NCBI GenBank assembly: GCA_944321725.1
Contig: CALUMI010000006.1
Location: 25,490-89,489, forward strand
Reading direction: 5' to 3'
Length of the DNA: 64,000 nucleotides
Origin: an uncultured Muribaculaceae bacterium
GTDB lineage: Bacteria > Bacteroidota > Bacteroidia > Bacteroidales > Muribaculaceae
Each line of letters starts with the position of its first letter. Position 1 is the first letter of the stretch. This document shows positions 7,361 through 16,326 of the stretch, one piece after another. The notes under the pieces were generated by a model that searched no databases, had not been told where the DNA came from, and was given only the letters and a program-made list of their open reading frames with translations. The translations under genes and the position numbers were made by a program.

Positions 7361-9595
7361 TTATTCTGTAAGTTTGAATTTTGCTGAGGATTTGATGTCG
7401 GCAGCCGATGCCGCTATAACAGCCTCGAAATCTCCCGGCTCGGCTATCCATTCATGTTGTTTGTCGTCGAAATAGCTTAGGGCGGTTTTGTCGATTGTGA
7501 ATTTTACTGTTTTTGTTTCTCCGGGTTGCAAACTGACTTTTTGGAATCCTTTTAATTCTTTGTCAGGGCGGGGAAGAGAGGATTTTTTATCCCTTACATA
7601 CAGTTGCACTGTCTCGGCTCCTGTACGGTCGCCTGTATTGGTTATTGGCACAGAAACTGTAATGGTTTCGTCGGCTGTCATTTCGTTTTTGTCGATTGAG
7701 ATTTTGCCGTATTCGAATGTCGTGTAGCTCAGTCCGTGTCCGAATGGGAAGAGTGTTTCCACTTTTTCCTTGTCATACCAACGGTAACCCACGAATATGC
7801 TCTCATTGTATGTCACATCCCATATATCGCTGCCGTCGCGTTTTATGCCCGGATAGCTGCTTTCGCCGAATTTATGCGCAGGCACATCGTTTAAAGTTTT
7901 CGGGAATGTGAACGGCAGTTTTCCGGAAGGATTTGCATCTCCGACAAGAACAGACGCGATTGAGTTGCCGGCCTCGCTTCCGAGAAACCAAACTTGAAGA
8001 ATGGCCGGAACATCGTCGGCCCATGGCATTGCCACTGCGTTTCCTGAAACGTTGACATAGACCATGTTTTTGTTTACAGCCGCCAAAGCCTCTATTACGC
8101 GGTTTTGATTGTAGGGCAATTCCAAACCTTTGCGGTCGGAATCTTCGCAGTCTTGTCCGCTGCTTTTGTTTAGTCCTCCCACAAAAATCACATAATCGGC
8201 ATTCTCTGCTTTTTCTACGGCCTCAGCTATCAGCTCTTCTGCAGAACGCGAGTCTGAAAGGTCCTGACCTGTTACCACTCCGTTGTATTCACCCGTGACA
8301 TCGCCCACATAACCGCGCGCGTAGTCGACATCGGCAATGCCTTTCAGCCGGTTTTTCAATCCGTCTAAAGGTGAGATTTCTCTTTGCGCTTTCAGTGACG
8401 AGCTTCCGCCTCCTACTGTCATCATCTTTATGGCGTTTTCTCCTACAACGAGTATTTTTTTGTTGCTGTCGGTTTTAAGCGGAAGCAGGTTATTGTCGTT
8501 TTTGAGCAAAACAATGCCTTCTTCGCCTATTTTTTTAGCCGCAGCATAATGCTCGTCGCTGTGAAGTGAGCCGAACGGTTTGTTGCGGTTCATTGCCGTA
8601 AGGAAAGTCAGTCGCAACACGTTCCTTACTTTCTCATCGAGTTCCTTTGTCCCTACTTTGCCTTCTTTTATCATGTTTAGATAAGGCATTGCGAGGTAGT
8701 ACGTGTCATACGCGCTTAACGCTCCTGACTTGAGGCCGTCGGTCCATGTGCCGAATTCGAGGTCGAGCCCGTTGTAAATCGATTGCGGAGTGTCGTGCGT
8801 GCCTCCCCAGTCGCTGATTACAGCGCCTTTGAAGCCCCATTCCTTGCGAAGTATATCGTTAAGATATTTGTTGTGGCAGGCATGTTGGTCTTTATAAAGG
8901 TCGTATGCTCCCATTATGGTCCATGTGCCGCCTTCCTGCACTGCCGCTTTGAATGGCGGAAGATATATTTCATACAAAGCCCGGTCGTCGACAATGACGT
9001 TGGTGTTGTGGCGGCGTGTTTCCTGATTGTTCAGCGCATAGTGCTTGACGCAAGTCGCCACTCCGTTGCTTTGTACGCCTTTTATGTAGGGTACAACCAT
9101 TTTCGAGGCAAGATAAGGGTCTTCTCCCATGTATTCGAAATTTCTACCATTGAGAGGTGTACGGTAGATGTTTACGCCGGGACCGAGCACAACGTCTTTC
9201 TCCCTGAAACGAGCCTCTTCGCCAAGACTTTTTCCATACAAGTATGCCATCTCGGGATTCCATGTGGCTGCAAGGCAAGTCAAAGCTGGAAACGCCACAC
9301 ATGAGTCGTTGGTCCATTTAGCTTGATCCCATTCATCCCACATCACTTCCGGGCGGATGCCGTGAGGCCCGTCGGTGGTCCATAATTCCGGGATTCCAAG
9401 ACGCGGCACTCCGGGAGAGCTGAATTTAGACTGCGCGTGTATGAGATTGATTTTTTCTTGCAAAGTCATGCGCGACAGCGCATCCTCGACACGTTGCTCC
9501 ATCGGTTTGCTCTCATCTTGATAGACAGGTACGGCCGCATTAACTGTCAGACACATAGATAATGCCGCCAATGATAATAACTTGATTTTTCTCAT
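7361..9595 (-). CDS. bglX: Glycoside hydrolase family 3 beta-glucosidase
   Basis: The 744-residue protein has a signal peptide (cleavage near VNA-A, residue 20). A GH3 N-terminal TIM barrel with KH motif (Lys184-His185 in TCVKHYALNN) and the nucleophile Asp262 in GAVISDWGGTHDT is followed by the GH3 C-terminal alpha/beta sandwich (about 365-590). A fibronectin III-like domain ends the protein (about 660-735). It releases terminal beta-linked sugars, probably glucose, in the periplasm; exact specificity is not visible. Length and order match the BglX group. It stands alone, divergent from pnp, without SusCD-like partners. The start is the ATG at the signal peptide. Confidence 0.92.
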   Translation of the reverse strand: MRKIKLLSLAALSMCLTVNAAVPVYQDESKPMEQRVEDALSRMTLQEKINLIHAQSKFSSPGVPRLGIPELWTTDGPHGIRPEVMWDEWDQAKWTNDSCVAFPALTCLAATWNPEMAYLYGKSLGEEARFREKDVVLGPGVNIYRTPLNGRNFEYMGEDPYLASKMVVPYIKGVQSNGVATCVKHYALNNQETRRHNTNVIVDDRALYEIYLPPFKAAVQEGGTWTIMGAYDLYKDQHACHNKYLNDILRKEWGFKGAVISDWGGTHDTPQSIYNGLDLEFGTWTDGLKSGALSAYDTYYLAMPYLNMIKEGKVGTKELDEKVRNVLRLTFLTAMNRNKPFGSLHSDEHYAAAKKIGEEGIVLLKNDNNLLPLKTDSNKKILVVGENAIKMMTVGGGSSSLKAQREISPLDGLKNRLKGIADVDYARGYVGDVTGEYNGVVTGQDLSDSRSAEELIAEAVEKAENADYVIFVGGLNKSSGQDCEDSDRKGLELPYNQNRVIEALAAVNKNMVYVNVSGNAVAMPWADDVPAILQVWFLGSEAGNSIASVLVGDANPSGKLPFTFPKTLNDVPAHKFGESSYPGIKRDGSDIWDVTYNESIFVGYRWYDKEKVETLFPFGHGLSYTTFEYGKISIDKNEMTADETITVSVPITNTGDRTGAETVQLYVRDKKSSLPRPDKELKGFQKVSLQPGETKTVKFTIDKTALSYFDDKQHEWIAEPGDFEAVIAASAADIKSSAKFKLTE

Positions 9596-9681
9596 AGTTA
9601 CGTAGTTTTTATTTAGATTGTTTTAATTTAACATCAGTTGCCGTTGAAAAACAGTTGGCCGAAAAACCCGAACCGTTGCCA

Positions 9682-9689
9682 CAAATTTA
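9682..9689 (-). promoter_or_regulatory. -7 promoter box for the GH3 gene
   Basis: On the minus strand the sequence is TAAATTTG, an exact TAnnTTTG match 87 nt upstream of the start codon. No clear -33 TTTG is seen, so support is moderate. Confidence 0.5.
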
Positions 9690-9794
9690 ATCGTTTTATT
9701 CTGGATACGAAAATAAGTGTTGTTTTATGGGGCGGACAGCTAATCATTTTTTACAATTATGGGCATGATTGTTTTTTGTTATACCAACTTTCAT

Positions 9795-9802
9795 TATCTT
9801 TG
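9795..9802 (+). promoter_or_regulatory. -7 promoter box for pnp
   Basis: TATCTTTG, an exact match, 28 nt before the ATG at 9831. A T-rich stretch containing TTTG (9775-9778) lies upstream at a short spacing of 16 bp. Confidence 0.65.
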
Positions 9803-9830
9803 TGCGAATTTTAGAAGTTAAAGAATATAT

Positions 9831-12116
9831 ATGAATCCTATCAAGAAGACCATCACGCTTGCCGATGGACGCGAAATTACATTGGAAACAGGAAAATTGG
9901 CAAAGCAAGCAGATGGCGCAGTCGAGCTACGTATGGGAAATACTATGCTGCTCGCTACAGTTGTGTCGGCTAAAGAAGCCGGAGAAGGCGTGGATTTTAT
10001 GCCTTTGCAAGTTGAATACAAAGAAAAATTCTCTGCTGCCGGACGTTTCCCCGGCGGTTTCTTGAAAAGAGAAGGAAGAGCTTCCGACTATGAGATTCTT
10101 ACGGCGCGTCTTGTCGACCGTGTGCTCCGTCCTTTGTTCCCCGACAATTATCATGCCGATACGTTTGTCAACATTATCATGTTCTCGTCGGATGGAGTTG
10201 ACATGCCCGACGCTCTTGCCGGACTTGCCGCATCGGCTGCCATAGCGGTTTCCGATGTGCCTTTCCATGGTCCTATCTCTGAGGTGCGTGTGGCTCGTGT
10301 TGACGGTGAATTTGTGATTAACCCCACGTTCGAGCAGGTTGAGAGAGCCGATATAGAATTGATTGTTGGAGCTACTTACGACAATATAATGATGGTGGAG
10401 GGCGAGATGAACGAGGTTTCGGAAGCTGAGCTTCTCGATGCCCTTAAAGCCGCTCATGAGGCCATCAAGGCGCAGTGTCTTGCCCAAGAGGAATTGGCAA
10501 AGGAAGTTGGCGTGGTGAAACGCGAATATTGCCATGAGGTAAACGATGAGGATTTGCGCAAGGATGTACATGACAAGTGCTACGATAAGGCATACGCGAT
10601 AGCAAAAGCCGGCTGTGCCGATAAGCATTGGCGCAACGAGCAGTTCCAAAAGATAGAGGAGGAATATTTGGAAACCATTCCGGAAGAAGAGCGGGAGGAA
10701 AAGGCTCCTTTGGTGGCGCGTTATTATCATGATGTTGAGAAAGAGGCTGTCCGCCGTTGCATACTCGATGAGGGAGTGCGTTTGGATGGACGAAAGACGA
10801 ATGAGATACGTCCGATATGGTGCGAGGTGGACTATTTGCCGGGTCCCCACGGATCTGCGGTGTTCACACGTGGCGAAACACAAGCTCTTGCCACTGCCAC
10901 TCTCGGTACAAAACTCGATGAGAAAATTCTTGATGATGTTCTTAATCAGGGCAAAGAGCGTTTTCTTCTTCACTATAATTTCCCTCCGTTCTCCACAGGC
11001 GAGGCTAAGCCGCAACGTGGCGTAGGCCGTCGTGAGATAGGACACGGAAATCTTGCGCATCGCGCGTTGAAACGTATGTTCCCCGACGATTTCCCTTATA
11101 CTTGCCGTATTGTTTCTGATATTTTGGAGTCTAACGGCTCGTCGTCGATGGCAACAGTATGTGCCGGCACACTTGCGTTGCTTGATGCGGGTGTGAAAAT
11201 GAAAAAGCCTGTTTCTGGTATAGCAATGGGATTGATAACCGATTACGACAGTCCTAAATACGCTGTTCTTTCTGATATACTTGGCGATGAGGATCATCTT
11301 GGCGACATGGACTTTAAGGTGACGGGTACTGTTGACGGTATTACAGCCACGCAAATGGATATCAAGTGCGACGGACTTTCATACGAAATTCTTGAGAAGG
11401 CGTTGAATCAGGCGCGTGAAGGCCGCTTGCACATTCTCAATATAATCAATCAGACAATTCCGGCTCCTCGTGAAGATTATAAACCGCATGTGCCGAGAAT
11501 TGAGACCATGATTATCCCGAAAGAATTTATCGGTGCTGTAATCGGGCCGCAAGGCAAGGTAATACAAGGCATACAGGAAGAAACAGGCACGATAATCACG
11601 ATTGAGGAAGAAGGCGAAACAGGAGTTGTTGAGGTTGCTGCTCCTAACAAAGATTCGATACAGGCCGCAATAGCAAAAATCAAGGCTATTACCGCGCAGC
11701 CTGAAGAAGGCGAGATTTATACCGGTAAAGTGGTTAGCATACTTGATTTCGGCGCGTTCGTTGAGTTCATGCCGGGTCGTGACGGCTTGCTCCACATTTC
11801 CGAGATAAGTTGGGACCGCATGGAAAACATGGAGCAAACAGGGCTTAAAGAAGGAGATGAAGTGACCGTGAAACTTATTGAGATTGATAAGAAGACCGGC
11901 AAGTTCCGCCTCTCGATGCGCGCTTTGCAGCCTAAGCCGGACGGTTATATAGAGCGTGAACGCGCTCCGCGTCCTCCGCGCCGTGACAATGACCGTGGCC
12001 CGCGTCGCGATGATCGTGGTTCTCGCCGCGACAACCGCAACTTCCGTGACGACCGCGGTCCGCGCCGTGACGGACGCGACAATCGCAACCGCCGTGATGA
12101 CCGTGACGAAGAATAA
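9831..12116 (+). CDS. pnp: Polynucleotide phosphorylase with basic disordered tail
   Basis: The 761-residue PNPase degrades RNA 3' to 5' by phosphorolysis. Two RNase PH domains (about 5-230 and 320-560) flank an alpha-helical segment. They are followed by a KH domain ([20 protein letters not shown]) and an S1 domain (about 625-695, [20 protein letters not shown]). [11 protein letters not shown] and the second-core motifs near [14 protein letters not shown] are typical. The last 55 residues are a low-complexity tail of repeated Arg-Arg-Asp and Asp-Arg-Gly groups, absent from enterobacterial PNPase but seen in this phylum. The gene has its own promoter and a strong terminator at 12143, so it is monocistronic. 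It is not next to rpsO, unlike in many bacteria. Confidence 0.98.
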   Translation: MNPIKKTITLADGREITLETGKLAKQADGAVELRMGNTMLLATVVSAKEAGEGVDFMPLQVEYKEKFSAAGRFPGGFLKREGRASDYEILTARLVDRVLRPLFPDNYHADTFVNIIMFSSDGVDMPDALAGLAASAAIAVSDVPFHGPISEVRVARVDGEFVINPTFEQVERADIELIVGATYDNIMMVEGEMNEVSEAELLDALKAAHEAIKAQCLAQEELAKEVGVVKREYCHEVNDEDLRKDVHDKCYDKAYAIAKAGCADKHWRNEQFQKIEEEYLETIPEEEREEKAPLVARYYHDVEKEAVRRCILDEGVRLDGRKTNEIRPIWCEVDYLPGPHGSAVFTRGETQALATATLGTKLDEKILDDVLNQGKERFLLHYNFPPFSTGEAKPQRGVGRREIGHGNLAHRALKRMFPDDFPYTCRIVSDILESNGSSSMATVCAGTLALLDAGVKMKKPVSGIAMGLITDYDSPKYAVLSDILGDEDHLGDMDFKVTGTVDGITATQMDIKCDGLSYEILEKALNQAREGRLHILNIINQTIPAPREDYKPHVPRIETMIIPKEFIGAVIGPQGKVIQGIQEETGTIITIEEEGETGVVEVAAPNKDSIQAAIAKIKAITAQPEEGEIYTGKVVSILDFGAFVEFMPGRDGLLHISEISWDRMENMEQTGLKEGDEVTVKLIEIDKKTGKFRLSMRALQPKPDGYIERERAPRPPRRDNDRGPRRDDRGSRRDNRNFRDDRGPRRDGRDNRNRRDDRDEE

Positions 12117-12142
12117 TTGATACATAATTTGGTTTGAAAGGT

Positions 12143-12185
12143 GAAGGGCTGACAGCAAACTCGCTGCCAGCCCTTCAATTTTTTT
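12143..12185 (+). terminator. Intrinsic terminator after pnp
   Basis: GAAGGGCTGACAGC pairs with GCTGCCAGCCCTTC (one mismatch in 14), followed by A and A/T and then seven T. Confidence 0.9.
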
Positions 12186-12225
12186 GTTGAATAGCGGATT
12201 TGTTTTATGTTGTGAAAAAATCTGT

Positions 12226-12233
12226 TATATTTG
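12226..12233 (+). promoter_or_regulatory. -7 promoter box for the C10 protease gene
   Basis: TATATTTG, an exact TAnnTTTG match 29 nt before the ATG at 12262. A TTTG at 12199-12202 is 23 bp upstream, slightly far. Confidence 0.6.
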
Positions 12234-12261
12234 CAATATTAAATCTTAAAATCTTAGAATC

Positions 12262-15078
12262 ATGGTACGATTTGTAACTGTATTTTTGTTGTCTTTCCTT
12301 ATAGGCATTTCTGCAAGCGCAAACCAGATCACGGAGCAGCAAGCCCGGCAAATAGCGGCGAAATACGCCGACATCGATGTGAACGCCAATCCGCAGCGGA
12401 TGAAAGCCGCCGGCAACCGGCAAGAAGCGGCGGCATATTATGCTTTCAATATCGGTGACAACGAGGGATTCGTGATAGTGTCGGGCGACGACTCGCTGAC
12501 CGAATTGGTCGGCTACTCCGACAGCGGCAGCTTCGACTCTGAGAATATTCCCGACAATATGCGCTCGTGGCTGCAGACATATTCCGGTTACGTGAAATCC
12601 GTACAATCCTCCGGCTGTAAAACAGACAGGAAAGAAATAAAACGGGCGGCTCCTGTGGTAAAGCCGTTGATCTCCACGATGTGGGGGCAAGGAGATCCGT
12701 TTAATATGTTGGCTCCTGAATACAGTTATGGCAAGCATTGTGTCGCCGGATGTGTCGCCACAGCTATGGCTCAATTGCTCAATTATTATGAGTGGCCTGA
12801 TTGCGGAGCAGGTTCGCATGGCTATACACACGACGTGTATGGTGAATTGTATGTCGATTTTTCTCAAAGTGAATACGATTGGGAAAATATGCTTGATGAC
12901 TATTATCCGTATACTGTCGCTCAGGCTGAAGCTGTGGCAAAATTGGTTTATGATTGTGGCATATCGGTTGAGATGAATTATGGTGAGGGGGCGAGCGGTG
13001 CTCCGGTACGTAATATCACGCCGGCTTTGATTGAATATTTTAAATATTATTCTGATACACATTATAGGGACAATATATCGAGTGATGATTTTATGCGGAT
13101 AGTGTTTGATGAGTTGGATAATGGCCACCCGATATTGTTTGGAGGTGAAACGTTGGAAGTGGGGCATATTTTTGTTGTCGACGGATATGATTCAAATGGT
13201 TTTGTGCATGTAAATTGGGGTTGGGAAGGCTATTTTGACGGCTATTTCAACGTTAATTATATGGCTCCTTATGAAGACCATGCTTATAATTATTATCAGT
13301 ATGTCATAACTGCAAGGCCGAACACTACAGGCGTGTTGCCTGACAGGGAACAGTTGCGGCTTGGTTATTACTCTTATGAGCAAAGCGAGTATGGCGTGTT
13401 GATGGATGATGCCGGATTTGCCCAAGATGATATGCAACCGGTTGCGTTGATGAATGTGATGAATTATGATATAGCGGATTTTAAAGGTGAAATCAATGTG
13501 GGCTTATTTGATGAGAATGATTTGTTGGTAAAGCCGATTTCTTCACCTGTTCCGTTAGAATTGCCACACGGTTATTATTGGGATGAGCCTATAGAATTTA
13601 TTGCAGATTTTAGAGATGTTCCGGATGGGCATTACAAGGTATGCGGCATATCGAGAGAAGAAAGCCTTGACAATGAATATGAATGGATAAAATTTGAGTC
13701 GAGATTCTTCGTGGAGGTTGAAATTACGGATGGATATGTGGCGATTAATCCACAAGAAAGCAGTTTGACATTGAACAGACCGGTTGAGAAGCAAGGAAAA
13801 ATATATATGAACTCATCAGCCAAGTTTGCTGTGTCTATCCATAATGATTCTGAAATTACAGTTAACGGGCAAATAAACTATGAAGTCCGCCGTGAGAGGG
13901 ATGGGGCTGTTCTGTATGCGGCGTCGTTACAGGCAATAATTTATGATGACAATGATTATGAAATGGTTTTGGAAGTGCCTATAAATAGTGATGATTTCAA
14001 CAAGTCTGACAGTTATGTGTTTGCGGTGACGGGGTTGCAGCCGAAATATGGTGATTTGTTTGTTTTTGACCCGGAAATGTCGGAATGTGCTTTTACCATA
14101 GATGAGGGATTTCAACAAAAAATACTTGTATTGGATTATCTGAGAATTAGTGAGTTGAATTTTAAAAAGACTGAGCGGCAAACCATGACATTAGAAGCGG
14201 CGGCTTCTATGGATAGCGGCTATGCCGGAAGAATTTCTGTCGCTGTTTGTGATGATGATAATTTGTTGACGGTCAGTGACGATGCGGAAATGGTAGAAAC
14301 AGAATATGGCTGGTTTGGCAATATCAAGGTGAATTCTCCCGATATGAGCGGATTGGCGGATGGATTGTATTCATTGATACCGGTTTCTTGCCAGTCGGGT
14401 GCTGCCGAGTGGGTGCCGTTTGATTATTCTCTGAGGATATATCTTGAAATAGAGGGTGATGATGTTACGGTATTCTCATTGTCGCAGGATGACGAAGTTA
14501 GCATGGATGAAGAGGAAATTGAAGTGGGTGATATCGCGAATCTTAGACTGCCGCTGCACAATAGCAGCCGATTTGACGCGAACGGAGAATTGTGTTACCT
14601 TGTTTCAGACGCGGAGGAAGGTGATGTATTGTTTGTCGGGTATGCTGATGTAGATGTCCGGGCTAATTCTTCGGCTGATATTGCTTTGGATTTTACACTT
14701 GACCCCAATTTGTTTGAAAACGGGAAAGCGTATGAGATATTTTTATCATGGTACCTTTCGTATACAGATTATGACTATGTTTTAAGTTCTGCATATCCGA
14801 ATTTCGTATTTACAATAGGTTCTTCCGGAATTGATGATATAGAAACCGACAGGCTGTCGGTATATCCCAACCCGACGAGTAATTATATCACGGTGGATTG
14901 CGATGAAAGGATAAACAGGGTGGCGATATTCAGCGCAAGCGGGCAGCTCGTAAAGAGCGTAGCCGGGACAGATGCCGAAGGCAGCATCCATGTGGGCGAC
15001 CTGCCGGCCGGTTACTACATCGTGGCAGTTGAAACCGAATCGGGCGCGACCGTCAGGAGGCAAATCCTGAAACGCTGA
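12262..15078 (+). CDS. C10-family (streptopain-like) cysteine protease with type IX sorting domain
   Basis: The 938-residue exported protease has a signal peptide (about 1-20), a pro-domain (about 21-130) of the C10 inhibitor type, and the catalytic domain. Cys164 lies in HCVAGCVATAMAQ and His302 in VGHIFVVDGYD, followed by the conserved VHVNWGWEGYFDGYF. Residues 360-853 form an apparent A-B-A-B duplication of two beta-sandwich modules (A at about 360-492 and 620-732, B at 493-617 and 733-853). The end (about 858-938, LSVYPNPTSNYITVDC ... GYYIVAVETESG) is a type A type IX secretion domain, so the protein is probably secreted or surface-bound. Relatives include streptococcal SpeB, Porphyromonas Tpr/PrtT-like and Bacteroides Bfp proteases. 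It is monocistronic. Confidence 0.92.
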   Translation: MVRFVTVFLLSFLIGISASANQITEQQARQIAAKYADIDVNANPQRMKAAGNRQEAAAYYAFNIGDNEGFVIVSGDDSLTELVGYSDSGSFDSENIPDNMRSWLQTYSGYVKSVQSSGCKTDRKEIKRAAPVVKPLISTMWGQGDPFNMLAPEYSYGKHCVAGCVATAMAQLLNYYEWPDCGAGSHGYTHDVYGELYVDFSQSEYDWENMLDDYYPYTVAQAEAVAKLVYDCGISVEMNYGEGASGAPVRNITPALIEYFKYYSDTHYRDNISSDDFMRIVFDELDNGHPILFGGETLEVGHIFVVDGYDSNGFVHVNWGWEGYFDGYFNVNYMAPYEDHAYNYYQYVITARPNTTGVLPDREQLRLGYYSYEQSEYGVLMDDAGFAQDDMQPVALMNVMNYDIADFKGEINVGLFDENDLLVKPISSPVPLELPHGYYWDEPIEFIADFRDVPDGHYKVCGISREESLDNEYEWIKFESRFFVEVEITDGYVAINPQESSLTLNRPVEKQGKIYMNSSAKFAVSIHNDSEITVNGQINYEVRRERDGAVLYAASLQAIIYDDNDYEMVLEVPINSDDFNKSDSYVFAVTGLQPKYGDLFVFDPEMSECAFTIDEGFQQKILVLDYLRISELNFKKTERQTMTLEAAASMDSGYAGRISVAVCDDDNLLTVSDDAEMVETEYGWFGNIKVNSPDMSGLADGLYSLIPVSCQSGAAEWVPFDYSLRIYLEIEGDDVTVFSLSQDDEVSMDEEEIEVGDIANLRLPLHNSSRFDANGELCYLVSDAEEGDVLFVGYADVDVRANSSADIALDFTLDPNLFENGKAYEIFLSWYLSYTDYDYVLSSAYPNFVFTIGSSGIDDIETDRLSVYPNPTSNYITVDCDERINRVAIFSASGQLVKSVAGTDAEGSIHVGDLPAGYYIVAVETESGATVRRQILKR

Positions 15079-15102
15079 TAATCAATATTGTAAATATTTA
15101 TT

Positions 15103-15140
15103 AATGTAACATTTCCTCAAGTCGGAGGAAATGTTACATT
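15103..15140 (+). terminator. Perfect 16-bp hairpin terminator between C10 protease and pstS
   Basis: AATGTAACATTTCCTC (15103-15118) and GAGGAAATGTTACATT (15125-15140) are perfect inverted repeats around a 6-nt loop, running into TTTT. The right arm also holds the first unit of the PHO-box-like array. Confidence 0.9.
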
Positions 15141-15170
15141 TTTGTTACCTCGATGTAATTTGTTTGTAAC
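15132..15170 (+). promoter_or_regulatory. Putative PHO box: four TGTWAY repeats at exact 11-bp spacing
   Basis: TGTTAC at 15132, TGTTAC at 15143, TGTAAT at 15154 and TGTAAC at 15165 recur every 11 bp. PhoB/PhoP-type regulators bind direct repeats on this 11-bp pitch, and the E. coli unit (CTGTCAT) resembles these. The array ends 10 bp before the probable -7 box of pstS and takes the place of a -33 element. I infer activation by a PhoB-like regulator under phosphate limitation. Confidence 0.7.
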
Positions 15171-15180
15171 ACTCATATAT

Positions 15181-15188
15181 GACCTTTG
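15181..15188 (+). promoter_or_regulatory. Probable -7 box for the pst operon
   Basis: GACCTTTG matches TAnnTTTG at all but the first base, 37 nt before the pstS ATG. A weakened promoter beside an activator array is the expected form. Confidence 0.55.
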
Positions 15189-15225
15189 CACTCGAAATAG
15201 AATAACAACTAAATTCAAAACAGTA

Positions 15226-16287
15226 ATGAAAAAGGTTTATTTATTTTTGGTGGCAGGCATAATCGCTATGGCGTTTGCTGCCTGCGGCGGGCAAAAGAAA
15301 AATGCAAATGGTCGTGAGGCGGTCGATTTGACCGGAGCGGGAGCGACATTCCCGTTGCCATTCTACACTATGTCGTTCAAAGCATACGGAGACTCTCATG
15401 CCGATAAGGTGTCATACGGAGGTATAGGCAGTGGCGGCGGAGTACGCAATTTGAAAGACGGAATTGTGGATTTTGCCGGTAGCGACGCTTTCCTCAGCGA
15501 CGACGAGATGAAAGAGATGAATCCGGTGGTTCATATCCCGACCTGTATGGGAGCGGTGGTTATGGCCTATAATATTCCCGGGGTGACGGCCTTGAATTTG
15601 TCGGGCGAGGTGATTGCCGATATTTATGCCGGAAAAATAACTGATTGGAACGACAAGCGTTTGCAGGACATAAATCCGGGTGTAAATCTTCCGGCAAAGA
15701 AGATAATCCTTGTGTTCCGTTCGGATGGCAGCGGCACCACTTTTGTGTTTACTGATTATCTTACGAAAGTGAGCGAGAATTGGAAAAACACTTATGGCTC
15801 AGGCAAAACGGTGGATTTCCCTGTCGGTCAGGCAGCAAAGGGCAATCCCGGTGTGGCCGGAATAATATCACAGACTCCTTATTCTTTGGGATATATCGGC
15901 TCGGAGTATGCGTTCGCGCAAAAAATCAATTATGCGAGTGTCTACAACAAGCGTGGAGAGTTGATTAAGCCGTCAACTGAAAGCATATCTGCGGCTGCGG
16001 GCAATATTCCGCAGGATACGCGTTGCTCGATAACCGATGCCGATACGGAGGGCGCTTATCCTATCAGTTGCTTTACATGGCTGATTATTTATAAAGAGCA
16101 GAATTATTCCGACAGAAGTTTGGCGCAGGCGGAGGCTACTGTTGAGCTTATGCAATATATGCTTAGCGACAGCGTGCAGAGCACCACTGCGACGGTTCAC
16201 TATGCGCCACTTCCAAAACAGGCTGTGGAGCAGAGTCTGCAAAATCTGAAGACGGTTACCTATAACGGCCAACCTGTTTTGAAATAA
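15226..16287 (+). CDS. pstS: Phosphate ABC transporter substrate-binding lipoprotein PstS
   Basis: The 353-residue protein binds phosphate in the periplasm and delivers it to PstCA. It has a lipoprotein signal (AFAACGG), then LTGAGATFPLPFYTMSF, YGGIGSGGGVRNL, and FAGSDAFLSDDEM. These regions, with VFRSDGSGTTFVF, carry the phosphate-binding Ser, Thr, Arg and Asp residues. The ATG at 15226 is chosen because it starts the lipobox signal; the open frame upstream crosses the promoter. It is the first gene of pstSCAB and lies behind the PHO-box-like array. Confidence 0.96.
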   Translation: MKKVYLFLVAGIIAMAFAACGGQKKNANGREAVDLTGAGATFPLPFYTMSFKAYGDSHADKVSYGGIGSGGGVRNLKDGIVDFAGSDAFLSDDEMKEMNPVVHIPTCMGAVVMAYNIPGVTALNLSGEVIADIYAGKITDWNDKRLQDINPGVNLPAKKIILVFRSDGSGTTFVFTDYLTKVSENWKNTYGSGKTVDFPVGQAAKGNPGVAGIISQTPYSLGYIGSEYAFAQKINYASVYNKRGELIKPSTESISAAAGNIPQDTRCSITDADTEGAYPISCFTWLIIYKEQNYSDRSLAQAEATVELMQYMLSDSVQSTTATVHYAPLPKQAVEQSLQNLKTVTYNGQPVLK

Positions 16288-16326
16288 TCGGTTTCTAAAC
16301 TGTATTGTAAATAAATTAGCATTTTT

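Noticed and set aside
7361..9595. GH3 gene as part of a polysaccharide utilisation locus
   Set aside because: No SusC/SusD pair, sensor regulator or other glycoside hydrolase lies beside it; the nearby TonB receptor is of the BtuB/CirA type and convergent.
9927..11354. Open frame of 475 codons on the minus strand inside pnp
   Set aside because: It lies fully opposite a certain gene, has a composition unlike a real protein and no family features; it is a shadow of pnp codon bias.
15142..15225. Upstream start of pstS
   Set aside because: It would place the promoter and PHO-box-like array inside the gene; the ATG at 15226 begins the lipoprotein signal.
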